Origin: Neodiprion pinetum
Taxonomy: Eukaryota; Arthropoda; Insecta; Hymenoptera; Diprionidae
Assembly: GCF_021155775.2 (NCBI RefSeq)
Contig: NC_060238.1
Span: 26,942,106 to 27,006,105, forward strand
DNA length: 64,000 nucleotides
Direction: 5' to 3'
How positions within the stretch are numbered: position 1 is the stretch's first letter; each line of letters begins with the position of its first letter. Under the pieces are notes generated by a model that made no database searches, was not told the DNA's origin, and was given only the letters and a program-made list of their open reading frames with translations. Shown here in pieces: positions 21,967 through 35,154 of this stretch. A program made the translations under genes and the position numbers.

Positions 21967-24900
21967 AGCTAGTTTTTATTATTTAATGAAAAGGATTTCA
22001 TTTGTAATAAACAATTTGAAATTTAATCAACGTGCAAGGTATTTTTAATATTGAGGTATAAAATGAGTGCTCAGCGCAAGCTGGTCAGTCTAGTCAATTG
22101 TACGTACTGATAGCAACAACGGTGATTGTGTTTAATTTGTTTAATCAAATGAATCTTATTTATCAATATATACGAATTCAGATTTGAATTTACGACTTCA
22201 ATATAAAACGAGTTAAATATTCAACGAATCCATAGTAAATAAATAGAAGATTCCGAAGTGAAGATTTCACTGGCTAAAATGTTCCATTTAATAATTCAAT
22301 CGAATGAACGATACTCGATGTAGCCCAATTAGCAGTTAGGGATCAATAAATGAGCTGTCAAGGTTGTTGAGCAATTATTATCCTGAATGACGTTCAACAT
22401 AACTAGATTTTTGTATAACTAGTATGTAACTGAATCTTGCCTAATAAGGAAAACCTTCTGTGACCGTCTGTGGCTTTTGACGTTGTTAATCATATTAATT
22501 CCGATTTATATCACAGCAAAACTGATTGTTCGTACTTTCTTCTATCTCAATCACAGTTTGCTATGTACCGTTATCTCAATGCCAGATGCAATAATACGTT
22601 ACAAAATTTCGGAATCAATCTTACTGCTACGCATATTTTGTATTATCACGTAATTGTACGCCGTGTGTACGTGACGACGTTCATCGTACGCTTGTCGAAG
22701 GCACGCGATACTTAATTATAGCTAATTCGACCGCTTGTTCGCCTACTATCGTCGTAATTGACGTTAATGTTCATACACGCTGCGAGTACAGCACCTTGTT
22801 CTGGAGCTGACATACATCACCCTCTATTGGTCCGTGGCTTGAGATTTCCGGAATCTGTGATTAATGTGTACACCAGGAGTGAAAAATTGTATCGAAATCT
22901 AGAACGAATGATAAATTTACCGTTCAGAGGTGTACATAATAGTATAGGTAATGTATACGAGAAAGAAAATGAAAGTAATACAAGACTGAAATACGAGTAA
23001 AAATAGAATATAAAAATAAAATAAAAACTGAACATCTGAAATTGTTTCCACAAAGGAATAAAACATGACCGCGCAGCATATACATATACAAGCTCCGAAT
23101 CGACGATCAATAAGTTACTTACGTTCACGTATATACTACAGGTATGTTTTATGTCGATCGACTGTTCGAATAGAGTGCAAAAGAGTACCGCACCACCCCG
23201 CGTATGGTTCACGTCCGCAGGAAAACGCGTTCTCCGTCCACCGATTCATCGAACTGCAGCATAACATGTGGAGCTTCCGATTGTCTCCTTGACGCCTACT
23301 TTCCAAATTTATCTGTCTCTGAATACCTTCAGTCAACTCTCAGACTTTCGAATGCTTCGCTGGGTAAAACAAACGATGTTGCGAACACAATTTTCACAAC
23401 CATAGCTGGTCGCTGATGGGAAACGGGGCTGCAGCTGCGTAGCCATACCATTTATCCTACGAACACTTACCTTCATTTATCGACTGGGAGCCATCCTCTT
23501 CTTTCTATCGTAACGAATGACCTACGATAGCCATCCCATTCGCGCAGCAACCATCGGTGCTTCATTCCTATAACGCGAGACGAATATGTTTTTCCATCGA
23601 CATCGCGTTCAGCTCACGAATGATTGCTTAAGTTGTACTTGTACTCATTCAAATGATCAATCATGCCTAATTATAGCGATACACGTTAGCAACATACTTG
23701 GTTATTTTTTTTTTTTTTTTTTTCGTAGTTGAGTCTATACTTTCCACCCGTTCCAATCTTTCGATGACATAATTATAGTTGACAAATGCGTAGGTGGGAC
23801 AAGGTTACCGGAAGTAGAGATGCGTCGGTAATAAACTCTGACTTTGCTTTGAGGCCTTCCGGACCTAGGCTATTTTGTATTCGCTGTTAAAAATTGTTGG
23901 GAATTTACTACACATTTACCATACAAAAGAGTTGTCAATTTACGAAATAAGTTGCACACTTACAAATTCGGTGCAGTGACGTAAAGTACTATGCATATGT
24001 CTCATATTTACAATGAAAATTTTTGACTTCACTAAAATTTATAAGAAAAGTGCAAAAAAGTAATTTGACACTGCTAAGTTGTGTAGTAAATTTATTGTAT
24101 TTGTAAATTGAATAAACGGTAAGAGTACGGTGAATTCGTTGTTCCGTATCCGAATAAAACTTCCGATACAGTGCAGGAAGTTCCAAACAGAAATTTTTAA
24201 GCGCTCACAAAGCGCCGCAGTTTCCTGTTGTGCAATTAAACGCTCAAACGCACGCGGGTGTAGGCGAATATTAAAATATACATAGTTGGATAAAAAAATC
24301 GGATGCAAGATTCGTCGCCGATCATCACGAAGCAAAGTTGCTGCCAAATAGCAAGGTTCGGGAAATAAAATATACAGCCGTGACTTAAGTATGCGGAACA
24401 GAAACTTAAAAATTTCCGGATGCGAAAATGTGTTGGCGTTTTCCATGCCGTTATTACAGTATTTCGGTGTGATGATTCAAGGTTCTTGTCCCTGTCAGAT
24501 TATAGTTTCGGAAAAAGCGCAAATTTCTTTGGCAATAACATAATCCGCTTACGACTCGTGCCGCTGACAGCTGCTTTCGATTGATCGAGAAACCATCTCC
24601 ACATCCGTCACGGTACAACGCGGGGATTATTCCAGTGAATACGGAAATTATCGGGGGGGGGGGGGGGCATCGCTATTAGAGGACAATTTTTCTCCGTAAA
24701 TGGGGAAATTCCATGCTGACCCTGTCAGAAGGGATTTGTTTAATAAGCGACGCATAAAAAGGGTAGCGACACAATGCACCCCGCGGCAACTTATATCCCC
24801 ACATACGTATCAGGCATCGAAACATCGTTGTACAGCGTTTTCGAAGATATCTATAACGAGCTGTACTGCCGTGAGGTGAAAACCATATCGTGCTTGTAAC

Positions 24901-25377
24901 TCTAAATCAACATATCTCACTTTATTTGTTGCAAAGTCGCACTCTGCGGATATATACGGTATAGTTCATAATTAGTCTGGGATATGCTGTAATAGAGGAG
25001 TAGAAGAGGAACGACGAGCGCAGACATACAAATTGTCCGCACGGTATTGAAACACTGTTGGACGCGTTATAAATTTTTTTCGACGTTGAGCATTTGAATA
25101 TTACATTGCTTTTTCTTGATACTGTACAGTATGGGGGAGTTGAGAGGCGGTTGCGGTAGACCTGAGCAAATACGAAGGAAACTTGAGTGTAATCCTATCA
25201 CCACTAATCCGCTCGATAAATCCCACAAGTCGGTATATCATCTGCACACATGTATATATGCACATATATATGTGTACAGACGAGCGCGCGCACGTACACA
25301 TTGTATGTACACGGTATCTTGGGCAAAAGCACGGGGTGCTGAGAAATTGGAGATAGCTAGGCAACTCATCCATTATA
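21967..25377. other. Intergenic, nothing recognised apart from homopolymers
   Basis: This is AT-rich sequence without supported exons. A T run is at about 23706-23723 and a 15-base G run at 24653-24667. Short ORFs on both strands have no family resemblance or splice support. Confidence 0.5.
24653..24667. repeat. Poly-G run, 15 bases
   Basis: Uninterrupted G run preceded by ATC and followed by CATCGC. It is one of four long G/C homopolymers within 6 kb. Confidence 0.9.
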
Positions 25378-25705
25378 CAGGGTGATCGTTTTCAATCGCC
25401 CTAGGCGAGAATCTCGGATACTAGAAGAGATACAAGAAAAAATTCAATTTTGCACAATGGTTTCGAGGGGATAGATAATGCTGATATAGGTTGATTTGTA
25501 AATTGCGCCTACCCGAGATTTTTTAGTACCTCGTGATTTTAGATGAGGAATACGTATTTTGACTACGACTGGCTCAACGTATCAACGTATAACGGAATTA
25601 TCTTTCCCTATCGAAACCCTTCAAGTTTCGTAAGGAACTTTTTCTCATATTTCTCCTAGTTTCCGAGACATTCACCTGGGGTAATTAAAAAAGACCACCC
25701 TGTTA
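25378..25705. mobile_element. Short terminal-inverted-repeat element (MITE-like)
   Basis: The left end TACAGGGTGATCGTTTT and the reverse complement of the right end, TAACAGGGTGGTCTTTT, match at nearly every base over about 17 bp. The enclosed segment is about 325 bp, AT-rich and without an ORF. This is the form of a miniature inverted-repeat transposable element. Target-site duplications are not clear and the superfamily is not assigned. Confidence 0.6.
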
Positions 25706-25827
25706 CAGTCTTGTTTGTCGGTGTCGACGAACATAACTTAGAGCAACATGGCAATGAAATCATCCCAGTGATGTGACATGCGACGTCAAGTCAAGCATCG
25801 GTGGTTCATTCGCACGCAATATTTACA

Positions 25828-25842
25828 CCCCCCCCCCCCCCC
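25828..25842. repeat. Poly-C run, 15 bases
   Basis: Uninterrupted C run within ATTTACA and GTCCACC flanks. Confidence 0.9.
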
Positions 25843-26837
25843 GTCCACCGGCGCGTGCGGTCACCGAAAAGAAAATCCAATAAGAAACGCTTTAGCAACT
25901 CTCAATTATTGTTAAATGCAATATCGACGCAAGGGATTTCGGCCAAGTTCCATCCGCCCACATTCACGTGCGACAAAATGAACGAAGAATAAGCATCATC
26001 AAACCGTTCGACCGGGGCTCAACGGTACGCTTGACTAGTCTACAATTTAATACATTGTCCTACAATATTGTATTTCAGTGAAATATTTATGTTCGCACGT
26101 GACGACTACTCGTTAAATAAGTTCACCCTTGTGCTTAATATAGTTGCCATTGCGTTGCTCAGAATATTCGGTTTTGTCGAGACTCACCGCATCGAAGATC
26201 CAAGGCCCGACACTCCGCTACCGTATTATACGGAAATCGTGTTTCATTGTCAGGGAGGCTTACGACGCACTGAAACTTCCGTAAGTAAGTGCAACAATTT
26301 CATTCTTACGTTACGTCCTTATATCATACCTATTCCTATTTTATGAATCGGAAATGTCGTGTATCGTACCTTCATTTATGAAGTCGGTACTTTGTCCGCA
26401 TTATTTTTCGTATCACAAGATTGCCACGGTGCTTTTTTGTCACCATTTCGATATTATCCCGCCAAAGCTCCCCGAATTCTAGGAGTGGTTTCGAATATTG
26501 TATCCACCAGTAGTGTCATGTTGACTATAATACCTACCTATAATTTATTGTGCAGAAGACTCGAGCGTAACTAAAGTCCCGTAACTAATTCTCGTCCTTC
26601 ACCGCATCGGGCTTCACTCGAGTACAATATCGAAATACTTGAGCAGAATACCATCTTTGTGTAGTCCCAGTTTACAGACCGTGGGGGAAAGCGATATTTT
26701 GTCAGTCTTTTGAGCGATTCGATGTGCATCGACTGCAGTCACCGCGGAAATATGTCCAAGTCGCAACTAAAAATCACGAACCACACAAGCAAATGCTGGA
26801 ATTCGTACGGTGGGTGAGGGTGATTGGTAACAAATAT

Positions 26838-26858
26838 CCCCCCCCCCCCCCCCCCCCC
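26838..26858. repeat. Poly-C run, 21 bases
   Basis: Uninterrupted C run after CAAATAT and before TCTTCTTG; the longest G/C homopolymer in the window. Confidence 0.9.
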
Positions 26859-29800
26859 TCTTCTTGAACAACCATTTTTTCGATTTGAAATTAAAGTGAT
26901 TCGAGTTCGTAGTAAAATTTGAAAACAATCGGTTTCAATTGCGATTTACAACGATCTCGGACTTCCAATTTATTCGCAGTGCGCCCCGAAGTACCAACTG
27001 ATCGTTTATCGCATATTGTATTGCGAAATCATATTTCAACATAACCTCGACCTCGGCCAAGTTGTTCGAAAACCGTGATAATTTAACAGAAGAATACGCA
27101 GATTCATAGTGTCTAAGAAAAAACGTTGGTATATTTGTCAATTATTGTTCCGGACGCACGTCAACTCCCGAAGTCTTACGCAGTTTTACGCAGATGTGAG
27201 ATGGCGAATGACAACCGATTCCAGACCACCTGTGTCGTCTGCTGTACAGGTCAAATGGATGGTAGCAGATGACACCGGTGGCTTTGAATCAACCAGAAAT
27301 TATCTTCTTAGGTTCACCTTCTTCGAAGTTTGGACTTCGAAGAATCGCTAGACGTTTAACAATGGAACTTTGCTGGTGAGTGATTAGATACATGTTTCAT
27401 TATGAGGCGGCCTATTTCTCTTTCACATAAATAGCCTTGGATTGAATTGGAATTAATTATTTGCGAAAAGACCTTCCACTGTTCTCTAAAAGTTACGAGA
27501 AACCACATTTGAATCACCAAAGGCAATTTTATCTGCGTGTACACGGAACATTCGTACGCGATCCCTATACGACAACGGATATCGCTTACAAAACGCCTAT
27601 AACCGTCGCGAGTGTTAGTCAGCCTGTTGAGACAGGTGATCTCGATATGAAATGTTGGTTATTATTATCATTGTTGTTGTTGTTGTGGTTATTAATAGTG
27701 ACGGATTGTCAGGCGCGGTGTTGAGATCGCGCCGTTCTTAAGCTCGTCTGCGGTACAGGCACGTTTCCAAGACAGTTGTTACAAAGCAGCGACCGCGTTA
27801 GGAGAATATCCGTGAAAATCGAACTCTTGACGGGTAGTCCGGTTAATGTTCGAGCAATACCCGTGATTGGATTTTCTATCAGCATTCGCTGTAATGAATA
27901 AGTAATAAATCTTACCGAATACCAAGTATCTTTTTACCCGCCCAACGTCGAATGAATAAATGATATTTCAGGCACCCTGAAATCCATACAGGGAATCACG
28001 TCAACCATGAATACGATTGCACAGATCATTGACCAATGAGGGAAACTTCGTGCCTATTTCACCCGAGAACCACCAAAAATTCGTCGTACAGGGCGGTGGT
28101 ATTGTCAGACAAACGGACGGCGACGTTGGCTGCATGTTTGAACGGAAAGGACTCCGCTGGTATAGGTATAATATCTGTGCTACAACCGCATCCGTACCAG
28201 AGAAGCGGACAAAAATTCCAAACCCTGACGCAGAGCGAGGAGCTAAGCTGTAAAATCGACACCTGGACCGAAATACCTTGTCCTAGTACGAGTCATCCGG
28301 ATGGAAAATTGCCGTGAAATTACCGCAAAAGCGATATTTTATCCCTTATAACCGTCCGCGCGCGCACGCGCGCGCGCTCTCTTTCCACCCTCCCCGCTCC
28401 TGGCCGACGGGACCGTATTTACGTAATTTTATGGAGTCGAGAAGTGATTATCCATACAGCAAACGTGGAGATGGGTCAGGGAGCACCTGGCCTTGCCGCA
28501 AATCTCATTCTTAAGCTAAAATATTGGTAAAGTACAAGTTGAATACATTACAATTTCACGAAACTAACTCCCCGGGTGATCACGTTGTATTGAAGATAAA
28601 ATAAAAATACTTCAAGTACGAATGTTAAGGTTGGCACTTTGACAATAAGCAATAGATTAGTAGGTGTCGAAAAGCTTGAACGTTGGTTCGTCTGCATCCG
28701 GCAGCACGCGACCGTAAAAGGCGCGTCCGCCTTGCCTTTGGGTAATGCCACGCTCCAATTTGATTATATTTCGTTGAACGCCCTATGCAGATACGCCTCC
28801 CTGATTGCCGTTGGTACAACATAACTAACTAGATTTAGCGGGTTCGCAAAGTATACAAAGACGAGGCATGAATGAATAGGTTCATTTTTAATGATTATCG
28901 ACTGCCCACGCATGGCTACGCCGATGACGGGCGCGTATATTAACCAGCTACCACAGCAAAAAATTGAAAATCACAATGGACTCACACGGGAGCATTCGAA
29001 GTATAGAATTTAAATTACAATGGAATACACTGCGAATAAGTCATTGGGAATCAGATGTACCTGCGTGGTACATCACGCATGATGTAAAATTCCGCGTAAT
29101 AATTGAACAACAAACTGTTTTTTCTTCTGGCGGCAGTAACACGACCATACGTTCGACTTGCTGTGCACGTACAGTTCAGGCTACCACGCTCCCATGTCGC
29201 ATACGACACTAAATTTACCGTTCAACGGACCATAGCTACGTTTATTTGATTGGTAGATAATTACTTGTATTTTTTATACGCTTATAGTAGCTTCCAACAA
29301 TGATGTTACAATTTCAACAATAAAGCATAGCAGGTAGTCACCTCCAGGCACCATATCTTATACAGTTAAAGTGCGGCGAGTTGAAATATACTTTTCCGGT
29401 GTGTATTCGCGCTAGCGGAAAAGCGGACGCTGCTACGATGTTACGATGTGAGGATGAAATTTATATGCCACTTACGTACAAGGCATAGAAAAAACGCCAC
29501 TTGGTGTATGAAACTTGCATTCAACTCCAGCCAGACCAGATGCGCCAGAATAGTCGTTCTCTAACGATCAGCCCGATTTACTCGTATGTTTGCTCCATGA
29601 AAAAGAAATGTGAGTCTCACCACCGCCAAGTTGTCCGTGCATTTCAATGTTCGTGCTTTTCTTTTTTTTTTTACGAAACGATACGCCGACAGCAAAATTC
29701 TCACTTCACATTACTCCAGGATCGCTTACGAGTTCCAGATCTCACTGACTTCGATATTAATATTTTTCAGCACCGAAGCGACGCGACGCGAGAACGTCCA

Positions 29801-30359
29801 CCGAACGACAGGCTGATTTATAATTTGCCGCACACGGGGAGTTTCGCAGTTGATTTTGTTGAATAACTTTCTACCGATTGTTCGAATGTCTAAAGAGAGT
29901 AAGCGCAAACTCCGCAAATCTGACCCTAAGATATACCGGACTACTGTACAAAGTCTGCCTTTCGAGTCGGCCGAGGTTTTATGGTTCAATCGTTACATCC
30001 TATGATCTTCTCACGGCCCAACTCAGCCTATAATACCTAGGTATAATGGTAACTCGTAGGTACTGCTTGAAATTCATACCAAACGGGCGAACGGATGAAT
30101 GGCCACGGCAGAAACTTGAGTTCACAATGATTCAGCGTGCCCAGCAAGCCGTGTGGTATCCATATACCGCGTATCCGTTGGAAAGCTCTTATACGCGTGT
30201 CAAAACAAAAACTCTGTACTGCACCGTTCGGTGATGCGAGGGGTACATAACTGAGAAATTACCGAATCACGCACGGTAGGATGAGCTCGGTTTTACCTTG
30301 TTCTAATGGGAGGGGTAGCTGCAGTGAGAGGAAACGTGGGGAGAAGGCGGATAGGTCGC

Positions 30360-30376
30360 GGGGGGGGGGGGGGGGG
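30360..30376. repeat. Poly-G run, 17 bases
   Basis: Uninterrupted G run after GGTCGC and before AGTGCGGCG. Confidence 0.9.
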
Positions 30377-33300
30377 AGTGCGGCGAGTGGCCTCCATTGT
30401 TGCAAACAACATAGCGGAATAAATGACCCGCTACACCGACAAAAGGACATCGACGGTCCTTGGGCCTATTTTCAAATCTCGTCGAGAGGTTCGAATTTAT
30501 ATAAAGAAATAACTGTCCATTATGCAGTAGTCTGTTAATTCGAACCGTAATGTTCTTCACTAGACTTGAATTATGACATCCCATACAAGGCTCGATGTCG
30601 GCGACGCTAACAATTGTCTCGCAATCGGCTGTATTCCACGAGTTTGATTCGCTACCAACTATTCTATATTATACGTGCGCTGTAGAGGCGATTCGACGTA
30701 TGTATAACGACGCTAGTACCCACGGCACTGTACGTACGCGAGGGCATCCGCAGGAAATCGTACGGAGTATCGTAGATCATTTATCTGATACGGCGATACG
30801 GCGCACGGGGAGGACAGTTCGGTCCTCTCGAAGGCGGTTGTGGCGCGATCCGTTCTCCAAAATCCCTCGGCTGCGGGACCTGAAATCGATCGGTAGATAC
30901 GCACCAAAGACTTGAGATCTGGTCGAACTTTGCGATCGGAAGCGAACGAGTGACGCGTCAGTGCCAAGATTTCTTTCTTGAAACGGGTTAAGCCGTTTTT
31001 CGAACCCTCGAGACGTAAAATTGTTGCAGTCGATGGTAGATATATCCTCCATTGTCCGCCCGCATACATTCGACAAAGACTGCCGTACGCACCGCCGGCT
31101 CGTAGCAATTGGCACAAAAGATTTTCGCGACTTCGATCCCCTCAACAAGTTTTTTTCAAGGTATACAGATAATACATCTGTTTTCTTCTAAATTATTTGC
31201 TTGGCGAGTTATCCAAGTGGTCTGTAATCGTATTTACCATTCCCATGATTATTTATGGGATTTCGGTTCGAACTATTATGGATACCCAATGGTGTGGGAG
31301 CTTCCTGAACAGAATGTTCTTTTGAAAAGACCTCCTTTCTGAAGAAAGAAAGAAGGAAAGAAGGAAAAAAAAATCACTCCCTGGACAGAGTGAAATGAGG
31401 CAGGCTAAATTTCGATGACGAGTTTTTATTTCGAAAAAGGAGTAAAGCCCTCACTGGCAATCGATCTCCTCCGGCCTTGTATATTTCCCGATTCAATTCT
31501 CTTCTTAGCAATATACAGAATACACCGCCTGTTTTCTGAGTTGCGGAGCAAGATTGGTCACGATCGAGTCACAGCAGCGTTTCACGTATGTCCTCTGCGA
31601 GAACGCTCGATAGTATTCACCATGTTGTCAGGACTTGGATGACCTTTACGGTCGAACCAATAAACAGGTACCGCCGGTTGACGTCGCAACAAACGGTAAA
31701 TTCAAAACTGTTGAAACATTCCGAAAATTAGCCCCCTATCGAGCACACCTTACTCCCTACACCATACTATTTACGCACCACGTAATTTTTCAACCATATT
31801 ATACTCACTAATCGGATCAAGTCTTACGGGCAACACAATAATCGATACTGTTCATACAGTCCTAATAAAATAACACAGCTACGGACCTATGATGTATCAT
31901 CCCTACGTACGATCTCGTTTTACCAATAAGAATAGAGCAAAAGACCGCGATCGCATAAAAACTTACGGTAACATTATCCTATTGGATAGTGAATAATACA
32001 AAATGCATCGAAACGGCATGTGCGTACCGGTCTAAAGGGGTGATTTTCTACGAGGATACCCGGACTGCGCCCTCGTAGCTCCCCTTATGCCCATTGTACT
32101 CCGGTGCACGAATCCTGTGTTATCGCGTATGGAGGATATTTCAATTTTTAAACCACCCTTCTGCAAGAAACCCGTTCGATTGGGCGATACATTCTCTGGG
32201 GCGTTTCTATTTGGATAAGGAGGGGAAGGGGTTGCGGAACTCTTACCGCTATCTTGTATTACGTGAAATTACGAATGTTCGTGTAAGCTGCACGGTACGC
32301 GCCAATTTTGGCAAACATATACCCTCGGCTCTATGTTTGAATATATTTACATTGTAACAAGTCCCTTCAGCTTTATCCTGCAAGACACACCGCGCTTACA
32401 CAAGGAACGTTGCATCTCATAATTGTATTTTTTTTCCACCCCAACGTGTTCTAATTCTTATTCTTACATTGCCGTCCTGCAACTGGGTCAAATTTCGCGG
32501 GGTCATGAATTATCCAGAAAGTCAGACAAATCTTAGTTCTCGAATCCTGTTTGCGTTTCTAATACCTGGACGATACTACGATACCGCGATTTCTTGTGGG
32601 TCCGAAACATACCAGCTTCCACATGGGACGCAACCCTGTGTCGGAATACCGGCAAATTGAGCGAATGATGATCTTGTTACGCCCTGGAACCTAATATGAC
32701 TCCCTTGAGTAACGTATATTTAAAAATAACTTGGGTGACAATTTAATCTTACGCGACGAAGCATCGTTCATCGCTGAAGGAAAAGTAATAACTCAGAGAA
32801 GACGTCAATGTAATACTGTTACATTTTATTCAATTATTACTTTACTCATAATAATCAACCCTCACCAATTGTCAGGTATCTACTCGTGAAGAATTATCAA
32901 TTAGGTGAGGCTAGAAACATATACAACCTTCGTGCGTGCTCCAAATTTTATACTATCATTATTAATCAAGCTTATAATTGACTCGTACATTTAATAAAGT
33001 TTCCCACACGTGGCGAATCAACACATTTGACACTTGTAGTGTAGAAGTATCTTTAAAATCTCAACCTAATGTAATAATTACACATATATATTAAAATGAT
33101 GTCAAGATACATTACGAATTCGCTACAGCACTACGTATAATTTCGATAATTTATAATAATAGTATAGAATAATAAAATTTTGTAGAATATTTGTGTATGA
33201 CGACAGTTTGTGGTTATTAAGTTCGTGACTGGTATTTTTATATACGTTAAACCTTGCCGAGGTGAGAAATTCTAAATTTGTTTGTCCAAATGGTTCTTAG

Positions 33301-33714
33301 TCGGCCTAAGAATCCCTAGATAATTGTAATGGAAGTCCGTTGTTCGTCACGGTTATGGATCAACTGCCTGCCCGCCATCGTCATGTTCGACCGAGTTTCT
33401 TACATACATCTATATGAGTGTAATATACGTAAATTGCTCACTATCTACACTTAATTTTCCGGTCTGTGAGTTTCTTAGCGCGTAAGTCCGACACATCACC
33501 TCGCATATTACCGTCGTCTATGCGGTTCGTGATAGGTTTTAGGTACAAAGTGGACTGTCCGTGCCAGGTGGTAAAATGTATTTGCTGTCCGTGAAGCGAA
33601 AAAGTACCAGTTCAAATTTCCCCGGTAGATGTTGAGAAATAAATGAATATATTGTACGTCATGACTCCGTGTCAATACACGTGTATCGAATGACTAGCAG
33701 CGAGTTGATATATG

Positions 33715-33754
33715 AGTGTGTGTGTGTGTGTGTGTTTTTGTGTGCGTGTGTGTG
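33715..33754. repeat. GT microsatellite
   Basis: A (GT)n tract of about 20 bases is followed by TTTT and a second, interrupted GT-rich stretch. Confidence 0.85.
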
Positions 33755-34799
33755 CACGGGTGTGCTCAGATTTGTCGGAACATAAATCGGATACTTGTGC
33801 TTTTCACTTGCAGCCGTTATTATGTCTGTCACTTCGTAAGTCACGGCGTCTGACAGAGAGCCTTATAATGTCCGTATAGATATGTATGGGTATATCCACA
33901 ACAACTGGGAGAAGTAAATCACCTCCCTCAAATATTACAACCCAATTGGTACGAGATGATACTCGTAAAAATATAAACACCAGGTAATAAATTCAATCCA
34001 AGGGTTACTTTCAGACAATACCACCCCGTCAGGATAATCTACACTTACAGTTTGCCGACGCTTCAATCATCATTGTATATTTTTAACTTTCAACTAGGTA
34101 AATGCACCCCCTATTATAACGAATCTCAAACACATTACCTGTATCTCAATCTTTCCGATTCAACAACGTACGGGTGAGTGGTGTAAAAGTGAAATATTCT
34201 CCCGACATGCCGTTTCAGACGAGGTATTGAAGGATATCAATGTCATCTACCTTCTGTACAAATATACACGTATAAGTGACTTTCGTATGAATTTTCGCAA
34301 AAGAAAAGAAAGAAATTATACAGAAAAAAAATAACATCAATGACCGCATTAGTAAAAGAATCAGTGAATTGATTTTCATTTCGATCTGGAATCCACGCCA
34401 GAGTCTAACCTTCACTGCCAAATGTTTACCAATCTCTTTCACGGTCCGGTGCAGTATTTGTTCGTTGAATCACCGCTTTATACGTGGTGACCTGCATATA
34501 TTGCATAAAATTTGCAGGGTTATGTATGCGCAAATGAGTACCGAGCGATTCGCTATGAACACGGGAGCCCTTACAGGGCGGGGCCCGCGCCGAGAAGGGA
34601 TCCTTCCTCCCCCCAGGTAAACCAACCCCTGGGTGGAGCTATGGCCTCGTATATATCGGGGTACGGGCCCCAAAGGGAACATAACGTGCCCTGTCCTCTC
34701 ACCAGACAGACGCGTATCGGACGTACGCATGTCGTGGCTCGTCATCGAGTTAAACCGGAGTGAGCTTACACAGGGTTGATAATTGAAGGAATCGCGACG

Positions 34800-35154
34800 T
34801 TTGCCGCGCTACAGCTCGGTGAGACGGTCGTACAAGTCTACGATTAGCCGTGTACGCAGTATACATCGGTCGTTAACACCGACGAAAGTTTAAGTTCGTT
34901 ATGTTTGTGTAAAAGTGCCCACCAAGGACCGGGTCGGTGTTACGTTTCGTCAAGCTTGACGATCACGTGGCAACGATCGTTGTTTCTTTGTTGCGTTTGA
35001 TCGAAAGGCTGTTGAAGCAATTCTAAGACGAAGCAATACACCTGCACACACCGAATACAACGGCGCCGAAAGGGTGAGATAACGGCGAAGGAAAAGATAG
35101 CGAGAGTGAGAACGCGGTAACGAGCAGCGACGTACAATCGACACTTGAGCGAAC
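34800..35154 (+). promoter_or_regulatory. ind: Presumed promoter and 5' untranslated region of ind/Gsx
   Basis: The 350 bp before the start codon contain no competing gene, are richer in CG and CGA words than the region upstream, and hold a palindrome-like TCAAGCTTGA near 34950. No TATA box or transcription start could be fixed. The assignment rests on position only. Confidence 0.35.

Larger units (their letters stand above)
25706..34799. other. Intergenic region upstream of the homeobox gene
   Basis: About 9 kb without supported exons. It includes three long G/C homopolymers (25828, 26838 and 30360), an alternating CG-rich tract near 28348-28376 and a GT microsatellite near 33715-33754. By position this is where upstream enhancers of the ind/Gsx gene could lie, but no regulatory motif cluster can be named from reading alone. 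Confidence 0.45.
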
